Assembly: GCF_001540865.1 (NCBI RefSeq)
Contig: NC_033642.1
Location: 3,243,365 to 3,307,364 of the forward strand
Reading direction: 5' to 3'
From: Ananas comosus
Lineage: Eukaryota; Streptophyta; Magnoliopsida; Poales; Bromeliaceae
DNA: 64,000 bases
Shown here piece after piece: positions 1 to 12,300 of the stretch (position 1 is the stretch's first letter; the number at the start of each line of letters is the position of its first letter). The notes beneath the pieces were generated by a model. That model made no database searches. It saw nothing but the letters and a program-made list of their open reading frames with translations, and was not told the DNA's origin. The position numbers and the translations under genes were made by a program.

Positions 1-750
1 GTGGAGAAGCAAGCAAGGAGAAGGATCTTCGTCATCTTCTTCTTCCTCTTCACCCTTCGAGCTAGCTTTTGGAGGTAAGCTTGAAGCTCAACCATGGTAG
101 ACTTCTAGGGTTTGGATTTTATACTCTAGAATCGGTTTAGTTGGAACTCTAGCATGCTTAATAAGTGTTTAATGCATAAGTTTGAGGATTTAGAGATGGA
201 TTCTTGCATGATTGCAAGTTAAGGCTCCAAAATAGGGGTTTTCTGATTTGTTGGGTATTGATCTAAATTGATCAAGTATAAACCTAATTGCTAGGCGTTT
301 AAACGCGTAGGCGAAGACGGTTCGACGATTCGTCGAGCGGGTGCGAAGTTATTGGCGAAAAGGGCCTTCCGAGCTTCGTTTCTGCCTGGGAGGCCGAGAC
401 GACATCGTAAAATCGCCAAACTTCATTCCTAGAGTCGTGACAACGCCAGAAGGTGGGTGGTGTCATCCCGAAGCAACCGGGCTCCTCTTTATGTCTTAGT
501 GTATTTTAAATCTTGCATCTCTTGCATATATGCATTGTAGGATAAATGTGCATTTCCATTTCCTTATGCTTTCCTAGATGATATCATAGTATGAGTGGAA
601 TGCTTGATATACTGGATAGATGAGGATTGGGTTGAGACATTGAATCCTATAGTGCTAAGATAAGAGATGGACTCGATGAATGATGTGAGTCGTGGGCGAA
701 CCTCAGGGTTGGCCAAAGATTAGTTAAGTCAAGAGAATTGATAAACAAGT
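1..750 (+). mobile_element. Truncated long-LTR fragment (Ty3/gypsy superfamily)
   Basis: This resembles the middle of the gypsy LTR at 58835-61352: a CT/GA-rich stretch, a GGAGGTAAGCTT-like segment, a track matching GCGAAGTTAT..GCAAAAAGGG, then GGTGGGTGGTG. The left end is cut by the window. No LTR terminus is visible on the right, where it fades near 700-800. There is no coding capacity. It is assigned by similarity only, so the right boundary is approximate. Confidence 0.6.
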
Positions 751-811
751 AAATGGCATTACTTCTTGGACATAGTGGCATGTTAGTTGATTACCCATCA
801 CATTGTGCATG

Positions 812-904
812 TGTCACGCCCCACGACCCGCCAATTTGGCCGAATCCGGGCACGTCAATCAGACGGCCCGAAGGCCCAAAATACTCGCCCAAACTGCCTA
901 ACGC
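812..904 (-). mobile_element. LTR 3'-end fragment, reverse orientation
   Basis: It starts with TGTCACGCCCCACGACC, the reverse complement of the GGGGCGTGACA end shared by the long LTRs in this window. About 90 bp of LTR-like sequence follows, with a degenerate GACGGCCCGAAGG segment, before mutator-transposase-like sequence begins. The rest of the LTR is missing. No target duplication can be assigned. Confidence 0.6.
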
Positions 905-1673
905 CATTTGGCAGGATTTTAGGATCAAGACGCCATTGAGTCCCGGGATTCACGCACTGTAGTATAGATAGGAAGCGACCAAGGTCGGTGTATGACTCTT
1001 CCTAACCACCATAAATGATCTGTAGTGCTTTACTTCTAGCCTGCCACGCTTTCGAATAAGGTATGTCTACATGCAATTCATTACGCACCTTTTCTTTAAT
1101 TTCCGCCGGTGTCAAAGTAAGCTTTACCCTCAATGATGGGAGAATATGTCGACATATAAGAGATGAAGTACAGTTTCGATGTACAGTGTTAAGCACCGGC
1201 ACTAAATATGTATGTTGCCCGGCGTATTTTTTAACTCTAAAATAACTCATATCCTTTGGCACCGATGCATGTAATCTCCAAGGACATGAATCTACCATGC
1301 ATTTAACTGTATACGCCTTTGTCGTCGACTTTATTACTTTTATTTGCACGTTGTGAGCAATATGCCATTTCCCTAGAGTGTGCAATAAACTTGCTTTATC
1401 AGGAAATACCCGACCAACCCATAAGTCATCAATGATAGGAGGGGGCTGTTCAATCTGCGGACGATCATGCACATCGTTATCAGCCACATACTGGTCAATC
1501 CAATCATCATCTTCTACAAATTGCTCTGGATGATCTATGTACTCTGCACCTTCATCTGGATCATCAACATATTCATTATTGACAATTGGATCATCATCCT
1601 CAGTATATATGATATCTGCGAGGATACCCAGTCCACCATCATGATCTGCATCATGATGATGAACTTCTGTCAC
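905..1673 (-). pseudogene. MuDR/MULE transposase N-terminal fragment (broken)
   Basis: A minus-strand reading frame of 223 residues opens at 1673 with an acidic, Asp/Glu/His-rich leader. It is followed by a MuDR-type DNA-binding domain: VGRVFPDKASLLH, then the zinc-binding-like CMVDSCPWRLHAS, FRVKKY, and a terminal segment containing IPYSKAWQARSKALQIIYG. This matches the family pattern of plant Mutator-like transposases, which bind element termini and cut and paste the element. Where the family usually has Trp in GDWEESY, this copy has a TAG stop (1002-1004). The same frame continues as EESYTDLGRFLSIL to about 905, where an LTR fragment begins. The catalytic DDE and zinc-finger regions are absent. 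It is a decayed transposon fragment, not a host gene. Domesticated FAR1/MUG proteins share this domain, but the stop and truncation argue against that. Confidence 0.8.
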
Positions 1674-1703
1674 AATGTTCTCATTTTCGTAGAGTTATTT
1701 ATA

Positions 1704-2246
1704 GAGTGGGCTACTATGCTATCGGAAGCACGGAGCCTTCCATGCTTCCAGCTCGTTTTCGATGTTGCGACTTTCGAATCGTCGATCGGCTCCGTTAAAC
1801 TTGATCTAGAGTATTTGGAGTACCTAGAAAATAAATTTTATTATTTTTTGATATCATTTGCCTAGTGATCGAATAGGCCAAAATCAACAAATTTAATGGC
1901 CGAGTGAGCCGTTTGCATTTAACGATGTAGATAATATCCAAATCACTCGAAATTTTGATAGAAAATTCTTTATACTATATAACAAACAAGACTCAATAAA
2001 GTCTTTGATTTAAAATTTTATTCATATTATTACATTTGTCAAGATTTTTATTTTCAGCCGTTGATTTGAAGGCCCCTTTGGTTTCACTTAGGCAAATGAT
2101 ATCCGTAAAATCATATAAATTATTTTCTAGGTACTCAAATACTCTAGATCAATTTAACGAAGCCGATCGACGATTCGAAAGTCGCAACATCGAAAACGAG
2201 CTGGAAGCACGAAGCTCCGTGCTTCCGATAGCATAGTAGCCTCACT
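1704..2246. mobile_element. MITE with about 170-bp terminal inverted repeats
   Basis: The left end GAGTGGGCTACTATGCTATC and the right end (reverse complement GAGTGAGGCTACTATGC) form long inverted repeats. They include a GTTTTCGATGTTGCGACTTT segment and its complement at 2170-2200. The element is about 543 bp with no coding potential. The same design recurs at 2385, 18966, 39077 and 39681, so this is a multi-copy non-autonomous DNA transposon family. Confidence 0.85.
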
Positions 2247-2354
2247 CACTCACTTCTCTCTCCTCCACATCGGCAGCTGCATACACCAGGGCACCCCTCT
2301 CCTCATTCGTCTTCCTCTCCTCTCTCCTCTCTCAATCACTCTCTCCTCTCTCTA

Positions 2355-2384
2355 TATTATAATATATATATATATATATATATA
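2355..2384. repeat. (TA)n microsatellite
   Basis: A run of alternating TA flanks the MITE on its right. Confidence 0.9.
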
Positions 2385-2951
2385 ATTAAGTCTAGAATAC
2401 TACGATAAAAACGACCCATTGGCCACCCATTTTGTTTTTATGATAGAGCCTCCACAATCGAGGGGGGGGGTGCGATCGCCAGCCGTTAAAATGATTTTAA
2501 TACACTTGAAGGGTTTTTATAAATCAAATTGCAAATCTTTTCGACATCATTTGCCTAATGATCAAGGTTTGTCAAATTTGTCATTTTAAAAAGGTCGATA
2601 TGAGGTTTTCATACATTTAACGTGTAAAGAATTCCAAATCAATTGAAATTTTTGTTAGATAATCTTAACTATTTAAAACAAGATCTAATTAATCTGATCT
2701 GATACAAGACTCTTAATCCCAAAAAGAAAAAAATCCCCAATTTTTTTTAAGAATATATTTTCAGCCGTTCATTTTTGTGTCCACTCGATGGATAAGAGAA
2801 CAATATCGAAAATGTATGAAATTTAATTTCTAAACACTTCAATTGGTATAGATCATGTTCAACGGTGCCGATAGTCGATTTGGAAGCTCCATCATCGAAA
2901 ACAAATAGATGGCAACGAAACCCGTTTGCTACCGATAGTATTCTAGCTCAA
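2385..2951. mobile_element. MITE (long-TIR family) next to a TA microsatellite
   Basis: The left terminus (TAGAATACTACGAT..., then TTTTGTTTTTATGATAGAGC) is inverted at the right end (GCTCCATCATCGAAAACAAA ... ACCGATAGTATTCTAGCTCA). A (TA)n run lies directly to the left (2357-2382). The copy closest in sequence is at about 38258-38794. A poly-G run near 2461 interrupts the left arm. From 2952 to 3506 I see only AT-rich spacer. Confidence 0.8.
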
Positions 2952-3515
2952 CGAAGCCCGTCTGTTAACGGAGAGAAGAAAAAGTTGATTGCCCAAATTC
3001 CTTTGAAGCAAAGTTTAGAGAGTTGATATTTTAATATTTTATTCTGGTGATTTCGTTTTCGGGTGTTGAAAGATTCTCCATCAATTTCTTCCGCGTTCGT
3101 GTCTGTAGGAGGAGGAATTTCAGTCGTACCTTGGGACGGTATTTTCGGTTAATTCCGCATGAAGGACGGAAATATACCTTAGGGCAGTGCCTCGCACGCT
3201 TTCTGAGATAATTAATTTGGATTTCCTTTTCACTGATTTATTTGGGATTTAGCGATCATCTGTAAGTTGGAATTTATTTATTTTATCACAAAAATTAATT
3301 AGATTTTAATCACAATTATATTTCATTGCGGTTTTCTCCAAGAAGAGATAAACTAATTTTGCAAATATAAATTTTATAGGACTATTTGCAAAAGAAAATT
3401 TTGTTAAGTTGCTACGACTTCGTTGGAAATTGTGGAAAGATTATGTTATCTGTGGTGAGAAAGTATAATAAAAAATATTTTATTTATTTTTATAAATAAT
3501 ATTATATTTAGTATA

Positions 3516-5980
3516 GGCCTTTTTGCATAAAAAATCCACTTATTTTGGGCTTTTGCAAAATCGGGTCACCTTTTTCGTTTTTGCAGATTTGGTCCGCTTT
3601 TTCAGCAAACTGGCCAAAATACCCTTATTACTTTTTCTCTTTCCTCTTTCTCTCTCCTCTTCGTTTCTGTCGTTCTTTTTTTTTTTTTCTCGCCGAAAAA
3701 AAAAGGCGGACCGTCGCCTTCTTCTTCACCGGCGCCTCCCTCCTCACCATCCTTCTTCACCGTCGCCCCCCTCCTCATCCTCCTCTCCACCGCTCGCGAC
3801 CCCCTCCTCCTCTCCTCCGCCGCCGCTGACCCCCAGCCCGATCCCGTCGCCGCGGCGGCAGCGGCCGCGGCGAACGGGGTCGGGCTGGATGCGGAGAAGA
3901 AGACAACGGCGAAGAAGAAGAAGGGGAGGCCAAGCGACAGGGCGCAGGAGGGGGAGGCGGAAGCGCAACCGGCGCCAGCACCAGCGCCGCGCGTGTTCTT
4001 CTCCATCGGCGCTGCCCCTCCTCCCGCCGCCGCGCAGAAGCCGCCGACCAACGCCTCTGCTTCTCCCACGACGACGTCGAGATAGCCGGTGTCCGACGCG
4101 GGAACCCAGCCCGATCCCGTCGCCGCAGCTGCAAGCGCGCGGGAACGGGGTCTTTTGTTATTCTTTTTCTATGGACTGTTTTTTTTAAGATGCACTCTTT
4201 AACAGATATTTATATGCTTCTCTCTTGTTGCACTGGTTTCTCTCTTTTGTTGCAACGTGTTTCTCTTCTTTAAAGAGGAGAACAGAGTGCAAAAGAGGAG
4301 AAACAGTATAAATATCTCTTAAATGGGTGCGTTTAGATAAATGGGTGCAGTTTTTATTGTTCTTGTTGCACATTTTTCCTCTTGTTCATGTTTTTTATTT
4401 TAAACTATACATCTTTAATAGATATTTATAGCTGCTTCCTCTTGTTGCACTGTTTCTCGCTTTGTTGTACTGTTTTCCTCTTTGCACTGTTTCTCCTCTT
4501 TAAAGAGGCAGAAAACAGTGCGAACAATGAGGAAATAGTGCAATCAGAGGAGACAGCGAGTATAATATCTCTTAATAAGTCCAGTTTAAGATAGATGGGT
4601 GCAGTTTTTTTTTATTTGCACTATTCTGTCTCTTATTACACTATTTTTTATTGTAAACTTACACATCTTTAACAGCATATTTATACTGTTATTCTCTTGT
4701 TGTCATTTTCTTCCTCTTGTTGACTGTTTTAATCTTTAAAGAGGAGAACAGTGCAACAAGAGGGAGAAACAGTGCAACAAGAGGAGAGCAGTTAAATTCT
4801 CTTAAATGGTGCAGTTTAAGATAATGGGGGGGGATGCAGTTTTTTTCTTTGTTGCACCATTTTTTCTCTTGTTACACTGTTTTTTATTTAATGCTATCTT
4901 TGACAGAGTTATTTATACTGCTTCTACTCTTGTTGTTACTATATTCGTCTCTTGTTGCACTGTTTCTCCTATTGAACAGTGCGAACTAAGAGGAGAAAAG
5001 GTGCAAAGCAGGAGAAGCCAGTAAGTTATAAATATCTCTTAATGAGGCAGTTTAAGATAAAAACAGTGTAACAAAGAAGAAATTGATGCCAACAAGAGGA
5101 AGAACGGTGCAACAAGAGGAAAACAGTGCACTTTCATTTAAAGAGTGTAATTTATCTTAGTGGGGTTGCGTTTATTCTTGAAGAGTGTGCAATAAGAATA
5201 GAATGGTTGTAAATATCTCTTCGAGAGTGTAATTGTTTATTTAAAAAGTGTAATTTTTATTATTTTTAAAGCTGCAGTCTTACATCTTAAGTAGAGTGAA
5301 CTTGTAATTTTTTTGTAGTTAAACGATACAATTTCATCTTCATCTTTTTTTTTATATAATTTTTTATCTTTATTTTTTTTCTGTTTTTTTTTTTGTCACC
5401 CTCTCTGTCAATAGCCACGGTGTCGGTGACGACGCCGCTAAAGACCCCCCACTCCGAGGCTGCAGCGCCGCAGTGATCTCCACGGTGTCGGTGTCGGTAT
5501 CGGCGAAGATGCATCGTCGTCGGAGGCAGCAGAGAAGGAGGGAGAAGGAGAGACGGGAAGGGCAGGGAAGAGCGAGAGAGACGCCGTCGTCGGAAACTGT
5601 GGAGGAGAGTCAGAGAAGAAAAGAAAAAAAAAATGCAAAAAAAAAAGTCACAGCCCGGCCTTAGGGCGATCGGAGGCCAAGAAGGTGGGGGCGACGCCGC
5701 TCTGTCTTCGCAGCTCTCTGGGAAGAGAGAAAAAAAAGAACGAGAGAAAAAAAAGAAAAGAAAAAGGTATAAGGGCACCTCCGCTCCGTCTTCGCCGCTC
5801 TCAGGGAAGAAAAAGAAAAAAGAACGAGAGAAAAAAAGAGGAGAGAGAAAGAGGAAAGAGAAAAAGGTATAAGGGTATTTTGGTCAGTTTGCTGAAAAAG
5901 CGGACCGAATCTGCAAAACCAAAAAGATGGCCCGATTTTGCAAAAGTCCAAAATAAGTGAATTTTTTATGCAAATTGGCC
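3516..5980. mobile_element. Mutator-like element, 9-bp TSD, possible Pack-MULE
   Basis: Inverted repeats of roughly 150 bp begin GGCCTTTTTGCATAAAAAAT on the left and end with the complement on the right, including the mirrored segment on AAAATACCCTTAT. A perfect 9-bp target duplication, TTTAGTATA, lies at 3507-3515 and 5981-5989; together with long TIRs this is diagnostic of Mutator-like elements. There is no transposase. The interior has two GC-rich blocks unlike the AT-rich flanks (about 3700-4170 and 5390-5700). The first carries a Lys-rich, AT-hook-like and Ala/Pro-rich reading, which could be captured host-gene sequence. Between them is a degenerate tandem array (4180-5250). It ends 266 bp before the CLPR2 start codon, consistent with the known MULE preference for gene 5' regions. 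Confidence 0.88.
4180..5250. repeat. Tandem array of about 210-bp palindromic units inside the MULE
   Basis: Four to five diverged units recur at about 4190, 4400, 4640, 4870 and 5040. Each carries CTCTTGTTGCACTGTTTCTC followed by its inverse (GAGGAGAAACAGTGCAACAA) and then TATAAATATCTCTTAAATG..GTGCAGTTTAAGATA. The centre of a unit, for example TTTAAAGAGG with flanking complements near 4483-4520, is a near-perfect palindrome. Confidence 0.75.
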
Positions 5981-5989
5981 TTTAGTATA

Positions 5990-6246
5990 TCGTGATGTGT
6001 TAGTTGAGATATATTTTATACAGTCTTACGAAAAAACGGCTGAAGTATATATTGCTTTTATACCTACTTCATTTTATCTTAAATGCTATAGTTCTGGCAG
6101 TGGGCTCGCGGTATCGCTTCCTAACTAGTTTTACAGAAACCCTCGTTCGGCGATACCGGCGAGTTTTATCCTCTCACATCCGTCTTCTCTTCCGCACTTC
6201 TCTCTCCTCCTCCTCCTCCCCATTTTTAAGGCCACAAAGCCTGCCC
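5990..6246 (+). promoter_or_regulatory. CLPR2 proximal upstream region and 5' UTR
   Basis: This is the gap between the Mutator-like element and the start codon. It holds a TATA-like TATATTTTATACA at about 6009-6021 and a CT-rich leader (6160-6225, CTCTCTCCTCCTCCTCC) typical of plant 5' UTRs. The ATG context is CCCATGGC, a good plant initiation context. The transcription start is not determinable from sequence. Only about 260 bp of non-transposon sequence remains upstream. Confidence 0.5.
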
Positions 6247-6328
6247 ATGGCAGTGGTCTCTCTGCCTTCCGCCAATCCTCCGTCTTTACGCCTTCTAAGC
6301 TCCGACCCCAAGCCTCCTGCGAGGTACA

Positions 6329-6381
<53 letters not shown>

Positions 6382-9300
6382 ATTTTGGATCTTAATTGTT
6401 CCATATTTCTGTATTTCTCTTCTTCAGCGTGTCTACTAAAGTTTTCGTGGGGTTGCGGCCCCAGTCCTCTTCAGGTACGCACATGCTCGCGCTTGATAGG
6501 CATCAGTTACTGTTCTCCTTGGTAGATTGGGGATAGAATTCTGTAACTTTGCAATTAGGGTTTGATTTGTGTCTTTTGTTTCGATTTGGGTAGGTTCTCT
6601 TGGGTCTGGATTACCAAATGTTTGTGCTGGTTTTCACAGTAAGGTCCATCAGAGCCTCTCATTGAGGTAACATAATTTTTGGAGAGAGATAACTCAAGAT
6701 TACGCGAGTAATTTCACTGATTCGTGTTCTTGGTTCGTCGATCGAATCGTAAATTTTTTTTTTTTTTTTGAGAAACATGGTAATTATGGCATAAGCATGT
6801 TCACACAGACATGAATGAAATGCTTGTCCTTGCAAATGGCATATTATGCTGTTTATTTATTTGTTTATTTTCTCATCATTTATGTCTAAAAACATTGAAC
6901 ATTTTACATTAACAGCGCACAAGCGTACGAATTGATAAGGTATATGGTGCTTGCTGAGGCGGCAGCAATGCCAGTGAGAACAAGCTGACTATATTCTAGG
7001 CATCTGTCTAAGTCCCTCAATCAGTATTTGTGTTGTGCTTCATACTTCATTCGTTGTCTTGGTTGATTTTGTTTCGTCTGGAACCTAGTTCCTTTATTCT
7101 GACGGTTGTTGACATATGATGTCCATGCACATGTATATATGTCTAGATGATCTGTATTTGTTTTTGTTTTTGTGGTATTGGAATTGTAATTTTATGACAA
7201 GAAAACTTCTAGTAAAGTTGTTAGAGCAATACTGGAATTAGTAATTACTAAGATTCAACAGAGGAAAAAGGATTTACATATAAACTTTTAAGGTATTGTA
7301 GGATGAGTTTCAAATTCAGCTTTCCTACAAATCTATTGATGTGACTAACCAATATTAGTTTTATATCTGTGCAACTTTTTCTTCAAATTTACTTAAATTT
7401 TCGGACTATTCATCCCTAGTACACTGACAACGAGGAGCTACACAAATTGAAGTTGTGAAGTAGGGCTAAATGACAAATTTATATATGTGGGATGTCATGG
7501 CTGCTGTAATAGAGAATAGGATAATAAATTAGATAGAAAAAAGGAAGAAAGAGGATATGAGATTCAAATGAGTAATAAATATAGGGTAGGGGGAATGTGA
7601 TAAGGGCTTTATTCACATATATTTTTCCAATTACATATCTACCTTGAACAATGCAAACCTATGATTCGTACTCCCTGGAAATCATACTGCTAGATTCGAT
7701 TCAATTACATCATACATCCTGGCAGTAACCTAGATGTATCAAGTTGTATTTGTATCTTTAGAGTTTTAGGTTACGTAATCAGATTTTTGGAAGTTTAATC
7801 TGGCACCTTTTGAAGCATCCACCGTGCATAATACACCAAAACAACTACATTGTTGAAGTAACCATGCCACATACATCTAGTATGACAGTCAATATCTGTA
7901 GCAATAAGTAAGCAGCATCTTGTGCAAAATCAGTCGATTTAGTTATTTGGCAAGGAACAATAATCGAGTCAAAGTGAATACTTATAACTGCATCTTGAGG
8001 AGGAGGATTGGATTATGGGTTAGCATGAAGGAACATGTTGACAATTCATGCTTAGCATGAAGAAGTAGAAGGCTTTCTGTAGAAAGCCGATAAGAAGCCA
8101 TAGACTCTGGTTTTTTGAATTACAGCTGCTTTGATAGAAGACTTGTTGATAGTTTTTCTTTTGGGATTCGGGTGACTATTAATGAGAAGTGTCTATATGA
8201 CAAGGGAGAGTGATGGAGGTGGTATAGGGTATGGTATAGATGAGGCATGTTAAAGTTAAGAAAGGGAAGAAAGGAAGTTGTTGGTGAAGAGATAATGTGT
8301 AACAATCAGTTGCTCAAGTCTTTTGTGAGTCGTTGTGGGAGCTGATATGGACTCACATTTAACGAGAGATAGGAAAGGATGTTTGACCTAACTTTTAAGT
8401 AGAAAAGAGGGGAAATAAAGGGAAAAAAAATTCAATGGTGCTGGGGCTCCAACAAAACAACATTTTTGGAGCCCCGAGCTCTGGTGATTGTCGGCGCCCA
8501 TTCAGGAAGGAAGTGCATGCTTCCTTCTCCGATGGTTTTTCCTTTAAGGAATATAAGTAGAAAAAGGAAAAAATATTCAAAAAGAATGCGAAAATGCGCT
8601 ATATTTTTTTAAAATTTAGTCGAGGATGAAATAGTTTTATCTCTCTCAAAATAATTAATTAATTCTTTCTTTGAAGTTGTAATCAAACTCTATATTTCCA
8701 TATGCCCTTTTCAAAAATTTTATTTTCTCAGTTAAAAGAAAATTGTAAGAAAATTGTGAAATATAAATTTTTTTCGTAAATTTAATTATTTTTTAACTGT
8801 TATCCTTTAAAACAAATATATCACGAAGTGAGCTCTTTATGCATGCACTTTCTCCTAGTATTCCATTTTTTTATTTTTTATTTTTTTCTCTTTATTCCTT
8901 AATTTTTTTAGTATTTTTTTTTCTCTTTTTTATGCTTATATTCCTGAAAAAAGTGAAAAAAACCATCTAGGAAGGTAGCACAAGGGAGCGTGTCCTCACT
9001 TCCCAGATGGGCACCGCGTGGGAAGGTGCTTGTGTGGTGCCCATTGGAGCCCCGGGGATTTCAACAATTTTGTTTTGTTGGAGCCCCGACTCCACAACAT
9101 TTTTTTTCCGGAACAAAATATTAGGTTTGTAAAGAAAGAAATTAGAAGAGGAATAAATGAATCAATTAAGGATATCTTTTGTCTTGAAATATATCCAACT
9201 GTTAAATGATTGGCCTCTTAACGTAAATATTAAATCTTATCAAATGTTACTAGAAAAAGATCAACAGACTATGAACAAACTTAGAGCTCTATGCCAAACT

Positions 9301-12300
9301 TGATGATTTAGTAATTGTGTGATCACGGAAGCTTATAGCGTGTTTAAAACTTTCTAACAACAAATAGCAGTGTCTTAAAATCTTCCGCAACCTATAACAG
9401 GACTTAGGCCTAGTTTATAATGCAGTTCCAAATACGTCATCTTATACTTTTTAAGTTAAAAAAGTTCAAAATCACTTTCAATCTATCCTCCCCCAATGCT
9501 ATAAAATTGCCGTGGCAACGATCATCGGAAAAACATGTGGTTACACGTACATGCTTCTTCGGTGGTGGTTGTCTCTGCAATTATCTAGCATAAATGGAGG
9601 GAAGATTGAAAGCAATTTTGGACTTTTAGAACTTTCAGAGTATAAGATGGCACTTTTCAAAGCGCATTACCAAACTAGGCATTACTAAATTACAGTCAAA
9701 AGGGCATAGATTTTTCTTTCGATTCAACTATAACCTCAAGTGAGCCACAAAGTAGCATAGCATGTTACGAGATTTTGTGCCGTCCTCAATCTTCTCAAGA
9801 CTTCAGATTGTCTATCATAATTCTAATGTTCCAATAGCACCAAAGTTGGATGCTCAGGAGAAAAAGAGCGAGGAGAAAAGGGTTTTTTTTTTTTTTTAAT
9901 TGTTTTTTGTTTTTTTTTTATTGGGGGGGGGGGCGGTTGATAAATGGCCAAAAGACAAGGAGGATTGTGGGAACTTAGAATCTAGATAGGTGTGGTAAAC
10001 TAATATTATGTATCCTAATGAGGGAAAATCTATTACTTATGAATCAAGTTTGACATGTAGATCTAAGAGTACCTTTGGATGCTTCTATTATATTCATGTG
10101 TTAACGCTAGAACTAACAAATTTAAACTGGATTAAATGAAAAGGCTGTTAGGTGCTTGACTTAACCACGAATTTTGACTAGCTTCATCATTCTTATGACT
10201 TTTTCTTGGACAATACCACTTAGATTGTTATCATCACCATTGGACTATAAGATAGTGGCAATCATTCAAAGACTGATCAAATTCTACAGCATTCTCATGC
10301 TTTAATTTTATGTTTGTTTTACTTGAAGTTAGCTTCCAATATTTCAAATGCATGGAGCATTTCTTTTAGTTGAACTTTCCATTTGAATGCGGGCGTTGTA
10401 TAAAGTAAAACATGCTTGTCCATGCTTTTATAAACAAAGTGGAATAGCTCTTGCACAAACATTAGATGATAATCGCATTGATTATGAATTACTCGAAGTG
10501 AGGGAACTTTAGAAGCTTTACTCTAGTTTAAGCCAATTTTCATCAACTTGGTTGGAACTTGTAGCTTTTTCTACCATAAACTAATCATTGAATTCATATG
10601 CAAAAAAATTTAACAATCTAAACACATTTTTAGATCATTCCAATTGATGATCCACTTTGTTTGTTTTTAAGTATGTGAATCAAACATTAGAGATATTGAA
10701 CTTGTTATCGTTTGGGGGCCATCTTATTATGCATAATGAAGTAAAAAAATGGACGGTTGGTAGAATACTGATTGTTAAAAATTATGAAACAATCATTGTT
10801 CTCCAAAAGTTTAAGCTACTTGAGAACGGTGTTTTTATATTATCTTAAACACTCCCCCTCACGTCTAGGCTTATTGAAGATATTATAAAAATATCATTCC
10901 CTGATAGCTTAAGCTTTTGGAGAAAAATGATTGTTTCATATTCTTTAACATTGTGTCGGAGTAGGAGGTCTTGAGTTTGTGTCTCACCAAGCAAGGATTA
11001 AAATGCCATGGCACGGGAGCGTGCCTATTGTTACTTGGCATGGTACTACACTAGCACGCTTCCGTGCCAACATGTGGCACGCTTGCGTGCCGATGAATAC
11101 TCATGACCTCTTAGTAGCACGCTTTGGCACTGTCTTATTTTAGTTTTTTTGGTATTAATAATATTGTTTTGAAAGATTTAGTAAACTAATTATGAATACT
11201 AGCTATGTATAGCTTACTACAGTCATAAGTTAATATAGTGATAAATTTTTTTATATGTAAAGTACAACTATACTTCATAGAGAATGAAAATTAAAATACA
11301 ATAATAAAATTTACAACTACAATAATTATTTAAATTTAAATTTTTACAAAGAGATGACTGTTTAGTTCCATATGGATCATCGTGGTGGATTATATGGCAT
11401 ATTGTCATCTGGAGATAGAAGATTTATTTGCCAATTTTGGTATAGATATTGCTGGTATTGTCAAATTAAATTGGTTATATAATCTACTATAATCAACTAT
11501 ACTAGTGTAGTGACTCGCGCGATGCAGTGGAAAAAAAATATTTTAATAAAAATTTACAAAATAAATAAATAAATAAAAATGTAAATAAGAAAAAAAAAAT
11601 ATAACCATATTTGATTAGACTTAATAATATGAAAAACACATTAAAAAATATTTAAAATGGAATCACAACTCAACGAAAAATAATGAAAGAAACCGAAAAA
11701 AGAAATTAAGAATTATATGAGAAGAAAAATTGTTACATAGATATTATAAAAAAAAATGTTTGAAATCTAGCAAGTGAAAGATACAAATATTAAAGACACA
11801 CTGAAAAGATTTAAATTAACAATTTAACAAATCAAATAAATAGATTCATCATCCGATTCTTTTTTGACGCAAATCAAATTTTCTTAAAATCAATAGTAAA
11901 GTGACCAAGTATTGTAGCAGATAGATACTATTAAAGTTAAAAATTTAAAAATAATAAATTATCAGTAAACAAATAAATATATTTATTCTTCATAAATTAA
12001 TCTTAAATATACGCATCGAGTCCCGAATAATCAAAAAATATAAAACTCACATAATAAAAAATCATAAAAACTCCAAATTATGCAAAATTTGAAATTTACA
12101 TTAGTACTCATATTATTCCCTTCGCAATTAGTTTTTATTTATGGACATAGAATTTGGAGCAATCATCTATTGACTTAAAATCAACACCAGAGCAAACAAA
12201 AAAAGAATAAACTAAAATTTATAAATAAATTTAAAAAGTAGTAAATAAAGGCCTAATAGAATCAGGATTGGATCGTCGGGAAGGAGTGGGAGTTATCGAA

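Noticed and set aside
3523..4188. 221-codon Arg/Pro/Ser-rich frame starting at the MULE terminus
   Set aside because: It begins inside the TIR and crosses CT-rich and GC-rich blocks out of register with the more protein-like reading. It is not a gene.
6925..6990. Possible extra exon in CLPR2 intron 3 (ending near CAGTGAGAACAAGC)
   Set aside because: Exons 3 and 4 already join in phase and match the CLPR2 layout, and no conserved residues were recognised here.
11500..12270. Possible Helitron (GACTCGCGCGATGCAG near 11511)
   Set aside because: The motif recalls some Helitron termini, but no TC start, CTRR end or 3' hairpin could be matched.
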